Assembly: GCF_000474215.1 (NCBI RefSeq)
Contig: NZ_BAUC01000004.1
Location: 98,764-162,763, forward strand
Length of the DNA: 64,000 bases
Direction of reading: 5' to 3'
Origin: Edwardsiella hoshinae NBRC 105699 = ATCC 33379
GTDB taxonomy: Bacteria; Pseudomonadota; Gammaproteobacteria; Enterobacterales; Enterobacteriaceae
The notes under the pieces were generated by a model. The model was not told the DNA's origin. It did no database searches and was given only the letters and a program-made list of their open reading frames with translations. The translations under genes were made by a program, and so were the position numbers. This document shows, piece by piece, positions 17,423-27,804 of the stretch (position 1 is the first letter of the stretch; each line of letters starts with the position of its first letter).

Positions 17423-18187
17423 ATGGAAGCCCGGCGTTACGATCGTATCAATCGCCTATCTCAGGCACTGAAACGTACCGATAAGCTGCACCTGAAAGAC
17501 GCAGCCGAATTGCTGAATGTCTCGGAAATGACCATCCGCCGCGATCTGGCGGCCCAGAACAGCGATGTGGTATTGCTGGGCGGTTACGTCGTACTGGATC
17601 CCAAGATCCACCAGAGTGTGCGCTACTTTGTCAGCGATCAGCAGGAAAAACAGGTCAAAGAGAAACGTCACATCGGCGCCCTGGCGGCGAAACAAGTGCA
17701 GCAGGACGATGTGGTCTTCTTCGATTGTGGGACCACGGTGCCCTTTATCATCGATGCCATCGATGAGCAGTTGCGCTTTACCGGCGTCTGTTATTCGCTA
17801 AACACCTTTCTCGCCTTACAGAGCAAACCCCATTGTCGGGTGATCCTGTGCGGGGGTATCTTTAACCCAGACAGCGCCATCTTCGTCGCCAGCGACGGTG
17901 CCAGCGAGTTAGACAACCTCTGCCCGACACTCGCCTTCGTCTCCGCAGCCGGCATCTCAATTAAACAGGGGGCAACCTGCTACAACCTCGACGAGATCAC
18001 CATGAAGCGTAAGGCACTACTCTGCTCTCGCCGCACCCTCTTAATCGCCGATGCCAGCAAATTTGGCGAGGTGCGCAGCGCCTGGATCGCGCCATTAGAG
18101 CAGTTTAGCACCCTCATTTGCGATCAAGCGCCGCCTGCCGAATTAAAGACCTACCTCCATACGCACCAAGTACAATTATTATACTAG
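17423..18187 (+). CDS. deoR: Deoxyribonucleoside regulator DeoR
   Basis: A 254-residue repressor (E. coli 252) that senses deoxyribose-5-phosphate. N-terminal helix-turn-helix: KLHLKDAAELLNVSEMTIRR (about residues 20-39). The C-terminal sugar-phosphate sensor domain (isomerase-like) carries FFDCGTTVPF, YSLNTFLAL and LIADASKFGEVR. The ATG at 17423 gives MEARRYDRI, matching METRREERI of E. coli; an upstream in-frame start is not conserved. Its usual targets (deoCABD, nupG) are not in the window. Confidence 0.92.
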   Translation: MEARRYDRINRLSQALKRTDKLHLKDAAELLNVSEMTIRRDLAAQNSDVVLLGGYVVLDPKIHQSVRYFVSDQQEKQVKEKRHIGALAAKQVQQDDVVFFDCGTTVPFIIDAIDEQLRFTGVCYSLNTFLALQSKPHCRVILCGGIFNPDSAIFVASDGASELDNLCPTLAFVSAAGISIKQGATCYNLDEITMKRKALLCSRRTLLIADASKFGEVRSAWIAPLEQFSTLICDQAPPAELKTYLHTHQVQLLY

Positions 18188-19011
18188 CCTCTTGTGTTGC
18201 TCACTCAGTTTATCGTTGCCGTCGTTATTACTTCTCCCGTAACGCATAACAACGGCAGCCTAATCTTGCGGTATAAAATCCCATCAAGTTTTTTCTTTCG
18301 GTAAAATGTGCCCCCCTAGTCAAACGATAGAATTAATTATCATACATAATATGTAATAGCAGACATGGCCTCTTTTATTATTCATGAATTATCTGAAACG
18401 ATAACGGTTGCGTTATTTTTCAACGACACGACGAATAATTAACCCGAATTGAAAAATCTTGACTTTAAATTAAAAACTCTTTTAAAAACAATATATTAAA
18501 AAAACAACCTCGGCGTAACCTATAAGAGTTATTTGACTGTAATGCAATCAAATAGAGGAAAGTCATGCGCTAGAATATCCATCACATAATATCTACATTT
18601 TTTTACTTAACTCGCTAATTATGTTACGTTGTGCGATTCTATTTGTTAAGTCTTTGTTTGACTTTTGACCAAAAATCCGGCAAAAAACGGCTAAAAATAA
18701 ATGAATATTGCATTTGCGAGCCTGATCACGGACGTTTAAACTGTAAATCTATATCTTTGCGCCCGAAAAATGCTGTAGCACACCAACAAGAAAAGTTGTT
18801 TTCTGAACGGATTCAATCGGTTCGCTGTTTTCAAGAAATGGCGAGCGATTACTGTTTGTGCTCTTTTCCGCTCAGCGGCTTTATTTTAACGGATTAAACT
18901 TTTTCGTTTTTTCATTAGGAATTATTAACTCACTCAGTTCCCTGATTGAGCGTCTGTTTGCCCATGGGTGAATAGACCGATCAGAACACATGTGTTCAAT
19001 TTGGAGACACT
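18188..19011. other. A+T-rich 824-base region between deoR and sdaC
   Basis: A long, strikingly A+T-rich stretch, especially 18290-18680, with no supportable gene. An 88-residue frame at 18631-18897 has no ribosome site and no recognisable features. The region probably contains the sdaC promoter and its regulatory sites. Such A+T-rich DNA is a typical H-NS target. No clear CRP site was found by eye. Confidence 0.5.
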
Positions 19012-20304
19012 ATGGACACCACTCAAACTGGTACTATTGCTTCTACCTCTGCTGCAAAGAGTGCCTGGCGTAAGTCAGACACCATGTGGATGCTGGGCCT
19101 GTATGGTACAGCGATCGGTGCGGGCGTTCTGTTCCTGCCGATCAACGCCGGCGTCGGCGGTCTGATCCCGTTGATCATCATGGCGATCCTGGCGTTCCCG
19201 ATGACGTTCTTCGCCCACCGTGGTCTGACGCGTTTCGTTCTGTCCGGTAAAAATCCGGGCGAAGACATCACTGAAGTGGTTGAAGAGCACTTCGGTATCG
19301 GCGCAGGTAAACTGATCACCCTGCTGTACTTCTTCGCGATCTATCCGATCTGCCTGGTCTATAGCGTCGCCATCACCAACACGGTGGAAAGCTTCATCAC
19401 CCACCAGTTGGGTATGACGGCTCCGCCGCGTATCATTCTGTCCCTGATCCTGATCCTGGGCCTGATGACCATCGTACGTTTCGGTGAGCATCTGATCGTT
19501 AAGGTGATGAGTATCCTGGTGTACCCGTTCGTCGCGGTACTGATGCTGCTGGCCCTGTATCTGATCCCGAACTGGAACGGTGCCATCTTCGACAGCGCCG
19601 CCATCGCCAGCTCTGCCTCCGGCAGCGGCCTGTGGATGACCTTGTGGCTGGCCATTCCGGTCATGGTGTTCTCCTTCAACCACTCACCGATCATCTCTGC
19701 CTTCGCTGTAGCGAAGCGTGAAGAGTACGGTGATGACCTGGCCGAGAAGAAGTGCTCTCAGATCCTGAGCTACGCACACATCATGATGGTGCTGACCGTG
19801 ATGTTCTTCGTGTTCAGTTGCGTCCTGAGCCTCTCTCCGGCGGATCTGGCTGAAGCCAAGGCACAGAACATCTCTATTCTGTCTTACCTGGCTAACCACT
19901 TTAATACACCGGTCATCGCTTTCGCGGCGCCGATCATCGCCTTCGTAGCCATCACCAAGTCGTTCCTGGGTCACTACCTGGGTGCACGTGAAGGCTTCAA
20001 CGGTCTGGTCATCAAGTCACTGCGTAGCCGTGGCAAGAGCATCGAAATTGGCAAGCTGAACAAGATCACGGCACTGTTCATGCTGCTGACTACCTGGATC
20101 GTGGCCACCCTGAACCCGTCCATCCTGGGTATGATTGAAACCCTGGGCGGTCCGGTTATCGCGATGATCCTGTTCCTGATGCCGATGTACGCCATCAACA
20201 AAGTCCCGGCCATGCGCAAGTACAGTGGTCACATCAGCAACGTATTTGTTGTAGTAATGGGTCTGATTGCCATCTCCGCAATCCTGTATACCCTGTTCGG
20301 TTAA
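19012..20304 (+). CDS. sdaC: Serine transporter SdaC
   Basis: A proton-coupled serine permease of the HAAAP family, 430 residues (E. coli 429) with about eleven membrane segments. It begins [20 protein letters not shown] and carries [19 protein letters not shown], the conserved first helix. GGAG lies 9 bases before the ATG. Codon use is strongly biased (CTG, GGT), suggesting high expression. It precedes sdaB by about 100 bases with a terminator-like hairpin between; the pair takes up and deaminates serine. Confidence 0.95.
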   Translation: MDTTQTGTIASTSAAKSAWRKSDTMWMLGLYGTAIGAGVLFLPINAGVGGLIPLIIMAILAFPMTFFAHRGLTRFVLSGKNPGEDITEVVEEHFGIGAGKLITLLYFFAIYPICLVYSVAITNTVESFITHQLGMTAPPRIILSLILILGLMTIVRFGEHLIVKVMSILVYPFVAVLMLLALYLIPNWNGAIFDSAAIASSASGSGLWMTLWLAIPVMVFSFNHSPIISAFAVAKREEYGDDLAEKKCSQILSYAHIMMVLTVMFFVFSCVLSLSPADLAEAKAQNISILSYLANHFNTPVIAFAAPIIAFVAITKSFLGHYLGAREGFNGLVIKSLRSRGKSIEIGKLNKITALFMLLTTWIVATLNPSILGMIETLGGPVIAMILFLMPMYAINKVPAMRKYSGHISNVFVVVMGLIAISAILYTLFG

Positions 20305-20320
20305 TTAAGCTCGATAACTC

Positions 20321-20352
20321 GACCGGCGTGTCTTCGCGCCGGTCGTTTTTTT
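20321..20352 (+). terminator. Hairpin terminator between sdaC and sdaB
   Basis: Stem GACCGGCG / CGCCGGTC with an 8-base loop, then seven Ts. It could end part of the sdaC message or attenuate expression of sdaB. Confidence 0.8.
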
Positions 20353-20402
20353 AGCTTGGCAACAGATTTAATTCCCAGCCTTGATGAATCATTGGAGGCG
20401 AT

Positions 20403-21770
20403 ATGATTAGTGTTTTTGATATCTATAAGATCGGCATTGGCCCATCCAGCTCCCACACCGTCGGGCCGATGAAGGCCGGTAAACAATTTTGCGACGACCT
20501 GATCGAAAAGGGTCTACTGAACGACGTCACCCGCGTCGTTGTTGACGTTTATGGCTCCCTGTCACTGACCGGCAAAGGACACCACACCGATCTGGCCATC
20601 ATCATGGGTCTGGCCGGTAACCTACCGGATAGCGTCGATATCGACAGCATTCCCGGCTTTATCAAAGATGTCGAGACTCGTGGCCGCCTGCTGATGGCTA
20701 ACGGCCGCCATGAAGTGGCGTTCCCGCTGGAAACCAGCATGAACTTCCACGAAGATAATCTCTCCCTGCACGAAAACGGTATGCGCATCACCGCCCTGGC
20801 CGGCGATCAGGTGATCTACAGCAAGACCTACTACTCCATCGGCGGCGGCTTCATCGTCGACGAAGAGCACTTTGGTCAGCAGAGCAGCCAGCCGATCTCG
20901 GTTCCCTACCCTTACGCTAGCGCCGCCGATCTACAGCGTCTGTGCAAAGAGTCCGGTCTCTCGCTCTCCGGCCTGGTGATGCAAAATGAGCTGGCGTTGC
21001 ACAGCAAGGAAGAGATCGACGCGCATTTCGCCCGCGTCTGGGATGTCATGCGTACCGGTATCGAGCGCGGCATGAACACCGAAGGCGTATTGCCGGGGCC
21101 ACTGCGTGTGCCGCGTCGCGCTTCCGCGCTGCGCCGCATGCTGGTCACCAACGACAAGACCAGCATCGATCCGATGGCGGTGGTCGACTGGATCAACATG
21201 TTCGCTTTTGCGGTTAACGAAGAGAACGCCGCCGGTGGGCGGGTGGTGACAGCCCCGACCAACGGTGCCTGCGGGATCATTCCGGCGGTCTTGGCCTACT
21301 ACGACAAATTTATCCGCGAAGTTAACGCCAACTCCTATACCCGCTACTTCCTGGCCTCCGGGGTCATCGGTACGCTGTATAAGATGAACGCCTCCATCTC
21401 CGGTGCCGAAGTCGGCTGCCAAGGCGAAGTCGGCGTCGCCTGCTCCATGGCCGCCGCCGGTCTGGCGGAACTACTGGGCGGCAGCCCGGCCCAGGTCTGC
21501 ATGGCGGCCGAGATCGCGATGGAGCACAACCTGGGGTTGACCTGTGACCCGGTCGCCGGCCAGGTTCAAGTGCCGTGCATCGAACGTAACGCCATCGCCG
21601 CCGTCAAAGCGGTGAACGCGGCTCGGATGGCATTGCGCCGTACCAGCGATCCGCGCGTCTGCCTGGATAAGGTCATCGAGACCATGTACGAAACCGGTAA
21701 AGACATGAACGCCAAGTACCGTGAAACGTCACGCGGTGGCCTGGCGCTGAAAGTGCTTTCCTGTGGTTAA
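20403..21770 (+). CDS. sdaB: L-serine deaminase (L-serine ammonia-lyase)
   Basis: Converts L-serine to pyruvate and ammonia using a 4Fe-4S cluster. The 455 residues equal the E. coli SdaB length. N-terminal beta domain: SVFDIYKIGIGPSSSHTVGP; the alpha domain has TAPTNGACGIIPAV, SGAEVGCQGEVGVACSMAAA and the late CDPVAGQVQVPCIERN, which supply the cluster cysteines. The ATG has GGAGG upstream. Linkage to sdaC favours SdaB over SdaA, though the two are close. Confidence 0.93.
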   Translation: MISVFDIYKIGIGPSSSHTVGPMKAGKQFCDDLIEKGLLNDVTRVVVDVYGSLSLTGKGHHTDLAIIMGLAGNLPDSVDIDSIPGFIKDVETRGRLLMANGRHEVAFPLETSMNFHEDNLSLHENGMRITALAGDQVIYSKTYYSIGGGFIVDEEHFGQQSSQPISVPYPYASAADLQRLCKESGLSLSGLVMQNELALHSKEEIDAHFARVWDVMRTGIERGMNTEGVLPGPLRVPRRASALRRMLVTNDKTSIDPMAVVDWINMFAFAVNEENAAGGRVVTAPTNGACGIIPAVLAYYDKFIREVNANSYTRYFLASGVIGTLYKMNASISGAEVGCQGEVGVACSMAAAGLAELLGGSPAQVCMAAEIAMEHNLGLTCDPVAGQVQVPCIERNAIAAVKAVNAARMALRRTSDPRVCLDKVIETMYETGKDMNAKYRETSRGGLALKVLSCG

Positions 21771-21789
21771 ATCCCCGCTACATGTGCAA

Positions 21790-21816
21790 TGCCCGGCTCA
21801 TGCCGGGCATTTTTTT
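21790..21816 (+). terminator. Rho-independent terminator of sdaB
   Basis: Stem TGCCCGGC / GCCGGGCA with a TCAT loop and seven Ts. It separates sdaB from the convergent dacC. Confidence 0.9.
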
Positions 21817-21842
21817 AGCGATCTTGCGGGCTAAAAACGTGT

Positions 21843-23042
21843 TTAGCCGAACCAACCGCCGAACAGGTTATGCAGTTTCAGCAGAATAAAGTCGATGATG
21901 CGGCCAAAGAAGCCCGCCTCCGGCACCGCCTCCAACACCACCAGCGGACGCTGCTCGATGCTCTTGCCATTGAGCTGGAAGTCGATGGTGCCGACCACCT
22001 GCCCCTTCTTCAGCGGCGCCTCCAGCGTCGGCTGGGTTAGGGTATAGCTGGCCTTGAGATCCTTCATCTGCCCGCGCGGGATGGTGACCGCCGCGCTCTT
22101 ATCGACCCCGAGTGCGACCTCGCTGCGCTCGCCGTACCATACCTTCTGGGTGGTAAACGGCTGGCCTATCTTGATCGGGGTCACCGTTTCGTAGAAGCGG
22201 AAGCCCCAGGTTAACAGCTTCTTGCTCTCCTCGAAGCGCACCCGATCGCTCGGCGCGCCAAGCACCACCGAGATCAAACGCATCGGGCCGTCGGTGGCCG
22301 AGGCCACCAGGTTATGCCCGGCGCCATTGGTAAAGCCCGTCTTCACCCCATCCACGTTCAGACTACTGTCCCACAGCAGGCGGTTACGGTTAGTCTGGCG
22401 GATCTTGTTGAAGGTGAACTCTTTCTCTTTATTCAGTTGGTACTCGTCCGGCACATCGGCAATCAGGTGCTGGCTAATCAGCGCCATGTCGCGCGCCGAG
22501 CTATACTGCCCCTCCGAGTCCAGGCCATGAACGGTGCGGAAATGGGTATTTTTCAGCCCCCAGGACGCCACATACTTGTTCATCAGGTTGACAAAGGCGT
22601 CCTGACTACCGGCCACGTGATCCGCCAGCGCGATACTGGCGTCGTTACCGGATTGGATCACCACCCCGCGGTTCAACTCCGCGACCGGTACGCGATCTCC
22701 CGGTTTTAGGAACATCAGCGAGGAGCCCCGCAGCATCGGATTGCCCGTCGCCCAGGCGTCCTTTCCGACCACCACCATGTCACCGGGGGTGATCTTGCCG
22801 GACTTCAACGCCTGACCGATGACATAACTGGCCATGATCTTGGTCAGGCTAGCCGGGTCGAGACGCTGATCCGCATTCCCCTCCGCCAACACGCGACCAC
22901 TGTCATAATCCAACAGGATGTAGGCCTTAGCGTTGATCTGCGGCGGCGCCGGCTCGGCGGCGAACAACGGTAAGGCAACCAATGTAACACCCGCCCCCAG
23001 CGTCAGCCGGCGGAGGAAAAGCGTAAGCGCACGATTCTTCAT
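21843..23042 (-). CDS. dacC: D-alanyl-D-alanine carboxypeptidase DacC (PBP6)
   Basis: A penicillin-binding protein that trims the terminal D-Ala of peptidoglycan pentapeptides. 399 residues with a signal peptide ending LFAAEP. Motifs: SLTK with catalytic Ser65 and Lys68, SGN at 131-133, KTG at 234-236. The C-terminal PBP5_C beta domain is followed by the amphipathic membrane anchor [19 protein letters not shown]. The ATG at 23042 gives a basic signal start ([13 protein letters not shown]). In E. coli dacC neighbours deoR directly; here sdaC-sdaB and the A+T-rich region lie between them. Confidence 0.93.
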   Translation of the reverse strand: MKNRALTLFLRRLTLGAGVTLVALPLFAAEPAPPQINAKAYILLDYDSGRVLAEGNADQRLDPASLTKIMASYVIGQALKSGKITPGDMVVVGKDAWATGNPMLRGSSLMFLKPGDRVPVAELNRGVVIQSGNDASIALADHVAGSQDAFVNLMNKYVASWGLKNTHFRTVHGLDSEGQYSSARDMALISQHLIADVPDEYQLNKEKEFTFNKIRQTNRNRLLWDSSLNVDGVKTGFTNGAGHNLVASATDGPMRLISVVLGAPSDRVRFEESKKLLTWGFRFYETVTPIKIGQPFTTQKVWYGERSEVALGVDKSAAVTIPRGQMKDLKASYTLTQPTLEAPLKKGQVVGTIDFQLNGKSIEQRPLVVLEAVPEAGFFGRIIDFILLKLHNLFGGWFG

Positions 23043-23509
23043 GATTAAGACCAATGTATCCATTCAAATGATCAAACAACGCGTCCTTGCCGACGGCAAG
23101 GCGCCTGAAGTATGGCTGGCAGCGGCGCCGTATAGCGGGAGAGGGACTCCGCCCTCCTCCACCCGGCGGACAATCCTGCCGAGAAAAACATGCGTTAATT
23201 TTATGACATTTCACGCCGTTATCGCGCCCTCAACGGGATTTTTTCCATATAAAGACACTTCTTGACGCACGATTGTGGACGGGAACACATTTTTCTTCGT
23301 TATCACTTCGTCCGCAGGCCTGTGCAGATAGTGCGGTGCGCCCGTCACCGTATGCCACGCCGTCACACGGATTACTATGCTGGAACGGTCATTATGCGCC
23401 GAGTAAGGGGCATCGAATGAGCGATTCGGCACAATCCCAGAGCGTTTCGGCACAACATCGGCACGCTGACTCGGGTAGGCTATCCGCATCATCACAGAGG
23501 AGCTATTCC
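23043..23509. other. Intergenic region between dacC and the PEBP gene
   Basis: A 467-base divergent region. No gene or clear structured element was seen. An open frame that extends the PEBP gene upstream to 23273 lacks family-like sequence. Confidence 0.5.
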
Positions 23510-24061
23510 ATGACTAAGACCACCGTTTCCTTGGCAGCCCTGGCGCTGCTTTCCCTGCCGGTACACGCCCAAGACTTCACCCTGAGCAGCCCGGATATGC
23601 ATGCCGGCCAGCAGATGAGCAATCAGCAGGTGTTCGCTGGTTTCGGCTGCCAAGGCGATAACCGTTCGCCTGCGCTGAGCTGGTCCGGCGCGCCGAAAGG
23701 CACCAAGAGCTTCGCTATTACCGCCTACGATCCCGATGCACCGACCGGCAGCGGCTGGTGGCACTGGACTGTGGTCAACATTCCGGCCGATGTCCATCAC
23801 CTGCCGGCTAACGCCGGGGCGCAGAACAGCACCCAACTCCCGAGCGGCGCGGTACAGGGGCGCAACGACTTTGGTTATGCCGGTTTCGGCGGCGTCTGCC
23901 CGCCGGCTGGCGATAAACCGCACCGCTACCATTTCACCGTCTGGGCGCTGAAGACCGACAAGTTACCGATCGATAATGCTTCCAGCGGTGCCCTGGTTGG
24001 TTTTATGCTGAACGCCAACAAACTGGCAACTGCCCAGTTGGTGCCGGTATACGGCCACTAA
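23510..24061 (+). CDS. Periplasmic PEBP-family protein (YbcL/YbhB type)
   Basis: A 183-residue phosphatidylethanolamine-binding-like protein. Signal peptide in residues 1-19 (ALLSLPVHAQ). The family core is present: SPALSWSGAPKGTKSFAITA, DPDAPTGSGWWHWTVVNIP with the conserved DPDAP and W-H-W, and FGGVCPPAGDKPHRYHFTVWAL, the ligand-site HRY motif. The length equals E. coli YbcL, whose pathogenic form dampens neutrophil migration; whether this protein does so cannot be told. The ATG follows GAGGAG. It is 19 bases upstream of an AraC regulator and probably co-transcribed. Confidence 0.88.
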   Translation: MTKTTVSLAALALLSLPVHAQDFTLSSPDMHAGQQMSNQQVFAGFGCQGDNRSPALSWSGAPKGTKSFAITAYDPDAPTGSGWWHWTVVNIPADVHHLPANAGAQNSTQLPSGAVQGRNDFGYAGFGGVCPPAGDKPHRYHFTVWALKTDKLPIDNASSGALVGFMLNANKLATAQLVPVYGH

Positions 24062-24080
24062 GATCCGGAGAGTACGCGAC

Positions 24081-24914
24081 ATGCCACAGCCCGTCATCCC
24101 TGTTCCGACGCTGCAAGAAATCAGCGCCCGCCAGAGCCACCAGCTGCGGCGTGTCACCCTGTTCAGTCCGGCGCTCTGCCTGGTACGCCAAGGCAGTAAG
24201 ACCATTCAATGGGGCGAACGCTGCGAAGTCGCCGGTGAGGCTTCGCTGGTACTGTTTCCCGGCGGTAGCGAGGTGTGCATGGCGAACCAGACAGGGGGCG
24301 GCTACTATCGTGCCGAGATGCTCTATCTGCCAACCACGCTGTTACAACAGTTTCGCCGCCGTTATCCCCAGGTAACGCCCCCCGCCCGGGCGTCCGTCTC
24401 GTGCTGTCTGGCGATGACGCCGACGCTGACGCTACTCTGGCAACAACTGATGCAGGGGCTACGCCTCCCCCTGGCCCCGCCCTTGCTTAACCACCTGGCC
24501 GAAGGGCTATTGTTGGCGCTTCAACCCAGCGGTCACAGCGCGCTATTGCTGCATGAGCGCCACGATCGGCTGACAGAGCAGATCCAACAGTTGTTACTGC
24601 TCGATCCGGCCCACCTCTGGCAAGCCGGCGAGGTCGCCCAACGCCTGCACATGGCCGAGTCGACCCTGCGCCGGCGTCTCAGCGCCGAAGGCAAAAGTTT
24701 TCGCGACATTCTCGACGAAGTCCGCCTCGGCCAAGCGTTGTTGGCGATCCAGTCGGGGAATACCCCGATCGGTGACATCGCCGGCCAGAGCGGTTACGCC
24801 AGCCCATCACGCTTCACCGCCCGCTTCGTGCGCCGCTACGGCCTAACACCGAGCGCCCTGCGCCAAGCCCTGCGCCACCCCGACACTCCGCGAGCCAGCA
24901 ATATCCAGGCCTAA
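24081..24914 (+). CDS. AraC-family transcriptional regulator
   Basis: A 277-residue regulator. The N-terminal half resembles the AraC_N cupin sensor (LCLVRQGSKTIQWGERCEV, SLVLFPGGSEV), and the C-terminal 100 residues hold the two helix-turn-helix units (AGEVAQRLHMAESTLRRRLS and GDIAGQSGYASPSRFTARF). GGAGAG precedes the ATG. It follows the PEBP gene closely, so it could control that gene. The stop codon is followed after one base by a heptanucleotide tandem array, so loss or gain of repeats would not alter the protein. Confidence 0.85.
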   Translation: MPQPVIPVPTLQEISARQSHQLRRVTLFSPALCLVRQGSKTIQWGERCEVAGEASLVLFPGGSEVCMANQTGGGYYRAEMLYLPTTLLQQFRRRYPQVTPPARASVSCCLAMTPTLTLLWQQLMQGLRLPLAPPLLNHLAEGLLLALQPSGHSALLLHERHDRLTEQIQQLLLLDPAHLWQAGEVAQRLHMAESTLRRRLSAEGKSFRDILDEVRLGQALLAIQSGNTPIGDIAGQSGYASPSRFTARFVRRYGLTPSALRQALRHPDTPRASNIQA

Positions 24915-25386
24915 CGGGCTTTGGGCTTTGGGCTTTGGGCTTTGGGCTTTGGGCTTTGGGCTTTGGGCTTTGGGCTTTGATTTATAACTAACACGCTGAC
25001 CGTCGTAAACATCGCCTCCATTTATGGCGGTATCGCCACGACATGCCGCGAGAGACGCCATGTTAGCCAAGGTCGGCGATAACGCCTCCACAGTCGCGAA
25101 ACGATGTGCGCTTGTTGCATAAAGACATGAGAGTCACAGGCGCGCTAGCGATGACCGACTAACGTTGCGCTGGCCAGCAACAGGAAAAGCGACAAGGTAA
25201 CACGTCCCCGAAGCGGGTCGGTGCATCGGTATGATTGCCTCATCTCGTGGTACGCCGCACGGGCCTGATACCGGAGAGCAAGAAAGGCACGCACTGGGCT
25301 AACGGGATAAATAGCGGTACAAATTCAGCGCAGGGCGCTGTAAAATCCCTGCCCTATCATAACCAGACACGATGAATTTTTACGCT
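24915..25386. other. Intergenic region after the AraC gene, upstream of rimO
   Basis: A 472-base region. It starts with the GGGCTTT array and otherwise holds no supportable gene. The last 60 bases, before rimO, contain CAGCGCAGGGCGCTG (25328-25342), a dyad that may be part of the rimO leader. Confidence 0.5.
24916..24978 (+). repeat. Tandem array of nine GGGCTTT heptamers
   Basis: Nine perfect, uninterrupted 7-base copies, 63 bases, starting one base after the AraC-family stop codon. On the other strand the unit is AAAGCCC. Perfect identity of all copies points to recent slippage, so copy number is probably variable between strains. Function unknown. Confidence 0.95.
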
Positions 25387-26712
25387 ATGAGCAATCAATC
25401 CCGCCAGCCGAAGATCGGCTTTATCTCCCTTGGCTGTCCGAAAAACCTGGTCGACTCCGAGCGCATCCTGACGGAACTGCGTACCGAAGGCTACCTGGTC
25501 GTTCCTACCTACGAAGACGCCGATCTGGTCATCGTCAACACCTGCGGCTTCATCGACAGTGCGGTACAGGAGTCACTGGAGGTCATCGGCGAGGCGCTGA
25601 ATGAAAACGGGAAAGTCATCGTGACGGGTTGCCTGGGCGCCAAAGAGAACCAGATCCGCGAGGTACATCCCAAGGTGCTGGAGATCTCCGGACCGCATAG
25701 CTATGAGCAAGTACTGCACCACGTACACAAGTATGTTGCCAAACCGCCGCACAACCCTTTCACCAGCCTGGTTCCGGAGCAGGGTGTCAAGCTGACGCCG
25801 AAACACTTCGCCTACCTGAAGATCGCCGAAGGATGTAACCACCGCTGTGCGTTCTGCATCATCCCCTCTCTGCGAGGCGATCTAGAGAGCCGTCCCATCG
25901 GGGCGGTACTGGATGAGGCCAAACGTCTGGTCGATTCCGGCGTCAAAGAGCTACTGGTGATCTCGCAAGATACCTCGGCCTACGGTGCCGACATTCAACA
26001 ACGCACCGGCTTCTGGAACGGCCAACCCGTCAAGACCAGCATGCTGAGCCTGTGCGAACAACTGGCGACGCTGGGGGTCTGGATACGCCTACACTACGTC
26101 TACCCCTACCCGCATGTGGACGACGTCATTCCGTTAATGGCCGCAGGCAAACTGTTGCCCTATCTGGATATTCCGCTGCAACACGCCAGCCCGCGTATTC
26201 TCAAGCTGATGAAGCGCCCCGGCGCCGTTGAGCGCACCTTAGAGCGTATCAAGCGCTGGCGCGAGATCTGCCCACAGCTGACGCTGCGTTCAACCTTCAT
26301 CGTCGGCTTCCCCGGCGAGACCGAGGAGGACTTCCAGATGCTGTTGGACTTCCTGCGTGAAGCACGTCTGGATCGCGTCGGCTGTTTCCAGTATAGCCCG
26401 GTCGAAGGCGCGGCGGCCAACGCTCTGCCCGATCAGGTAGCGGATGAGATCAAACAGGCACGTTATGACCGCTTCATGCAGTTGCAGCAGCAGATCTCCG
26501 CCGAACGTCTGCAAGAGAAAGTCGGCTTGACCCTGCCGGTGATCATCGACGAAGTGGATGAAGAAGGCGCCATCGGACGCAGCATGGCCGATGCGCCGGA
26601 GATCGACGGGGTGGTCTATCTGAATGGCGAGCGCGGGGTTAAACCGGGCGATATCGTCAATGTCACCATCGAAAACACCGATGAATATGACATGTGGGGC
26701 TCACTAGCCTAA
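25387..26712 (+). CDS. rimO: Ribosomal protein S12 methylthiotransferase RimO
   Basis: A radical-SAM enzyme that adds a methylthio group to Asp89 of S12. 441 residues, as in E. coli. N-terminal UPF0004 domain with cysteines in SLGCPKN, VNTCGF and VTGCLGA (cluster 2); radical-[11 protein letters not shown] with Cys150, 154 and 157; C-terminal TRAM domain ([20 protein letters not shown]). The ATG at 25387 gives [12 protein letters not shown], matching E. coli; an ATG five codons upstream is also open. Confidence 0.95.
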   Translation: MSNQSRQPKIGFISLGCPKNLVDSERILTELRTEGYLVVPTYEDADLVIVNTCGFIDSAVQESLEVIGEALNENGKVIVTGCLGAKENQIREVHPKVLEISGPHSYEQVLHHVHKYVAKPPHNPFTSLVPEQGVKLTPKHFAYLKIAEGCNHRCAFCIIPSLRGDLESRPIGAVLDEAKRLVDSGVKELLVISQDTSAYGADIQQRTGFWNGQPVKTSMLSLCEQLATLGVWIRLHYVYPYPHVDDVIPLMAAGKLLPYLDIPLQHASPRILKLMKRPGAVERTLERIKRWREICPQLTLRSTFIVGFPGETEEDFQMLLDFLREARLDRVGCFQYSPVEGAAANALPDQVADEIKQARYDRFMQLQQQISAERLQEKVGLTLPVIIDEVDEEGAIGRSMADAPEIDGVVYLNGERGVKPGDIVNVTIENTDEYDMWGSLA

Positions 26713-26935
26713 TTCTTATGGTGCGCTGTGCCAACGGCGCACCATTTCCGCCATCCACGCTAACCATCTTTGCTCCCGCTTACCCTATCCCCCAGGCGTT
26801 TGCTAAAACATTTCGCATAAAATGCGCTGTCTCGGCAACCCATCGTGGTAAACAGCCATTTTCGGTATTTAACTTACCACTCCCCAGCATAAAGCGATGT
26901 CCTTTTTTACTCCCTGAGACAAAAAAACACCATTG

Positions 26936-26966
26936 GTAAAAAATAACGCCGCCCTCTGGGCGGCGT
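26936..26966 (-). terminator. Rho-independent terminator of yeeZ
   Basis: Read on the minus strand: stem ACGCCGCCC / GGGCGGCGT with a 3-base loop, then a T-rich tract, directly after the yeeZ stop. Confidence 0.8.
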
Positions 26967-26973
26967 ATTCGCC

Positions 26974-27804
26974 TTACTCATAGGGCATGACGTTAGGATC
27001 GGAGTAGCGATAGATAAAGCCCAGCTCATGGCTGATGCGCGAGCCATCCACCGACTTGCCCATCGCCATCTCTGCGTGAGTCGCGCGAAACTGAGGCGGC
27101 GTCAAACCGAGGGCGCGAGCCAGCGGCGGATAAAACTGCTGACGCGCCGGATGATGCGGTGCGCATAGGTTATAGACATGCCCCCCGTGTGGCTGTTCGA
27201 GCAACAGTTGGATCGCCGCGATCGCATCGTCGCGGTGCAATAAATTCACGCCGGCGTTTCCCCCCGGCAAATCGGTTTTCCCCGCCAGGAAACGCCCCGG
27301 ATGGCGTCCTTCGCCCACCAAACCAGCCAGGCGTAACACGTCAACCGAAGTATGAGGCAGATCATGCAGCCAGCGCTCCAGATCGGCCAGCGCCTTACCG
27401 GCCAGGCTGGTGGGCAATAACGGCGTATCCTCATTCACCTCGCCGACCACATCGCCATACACCGAGGTTGAGCTAAGGAAAATAATGCGTGCCACCCCAT
27501 AGCCCAACGCGCTGTCTACCAACTGACGCACCGCTTGACGGTAAGCGACACCCCCGTCATCACCGCAATTAGCCGGCAGAGTGATCACCAAGGCATCAAC
27601 CCGCAGCAACTGCGCCAGATCCTCGTCGTCACACTCCAGTTGCGGTGCCAGCAGCAACGGATAACACGCCACGCCGCTCAACCGCGCCGCCTCAACGCCA
27701 TCCGACGTAGTCTTACTGCCCACCACCTGATAGCCGCGCGCCAGTAGCGATAACGCCAGCGGCATGCCTAACCACCCTAACCCTACGATAGCCACTCGCT
27801 TCAT
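26974..27804 (-). CDS. yeeZ: NAD(P)-dependent epimerase/dehydratase-like protein YeeZ
   Basis: A 276-residue Rossmann-fold protein of the extended SDR class (E. coli YeeZ 274). N-terminal nucleotide-binding motif VAIVGLGWLGMPLA, then LSSTSVYGD with the catalytic-type Tyr, and GGHVYNLCAPHHPARQQFY in the C-terminal half. The ATG at 27804 gives MKRVAIVGLGW; longer upstream starts add non-conserved residues. It is divergent from the his operon, as in E. coli. The substrate is unknown. Confidence 0.88.
   Translation of the reverse strand: MKRVAIVGLGWLGMPLALSLLARGYQVVGSKTTSDGVEAARLSGVACYPLLLAPQLECDDEDLAQLLRVDALVITLPANCGDDGGVAYRQAVRQLVDSALGYGVARIIFLSSTSVYGDVVGEVNEDTPLLPTSLAGKALADLERWLHDLPHTSVDVLRLAGLVGEGRHPGRFLAGKTDLPGGNAGVNLLHRDDAIAAIQLLLEQPHGGHVYNLCAPHHPARQQFYPPLARALGLTPPQFRATHAEMAMGKSVDGSRISHELGFIYRYSDPNVMPYE

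Noticed and set aside
18631..18897. Open frame of 88 residues in the A+T-rich region upstream of sdaC
   Set aside because: No ribosome binding site, no recognisable motif, cysteine-rich random-like composition; more likely a chance frame.
19075..19683. Long minus-strand open frame (202 residues) inside sdaC
   Set aside because: It is an antisense shadow of the strongly biased sdaC codons (rich in D, Q, H) with no family features.
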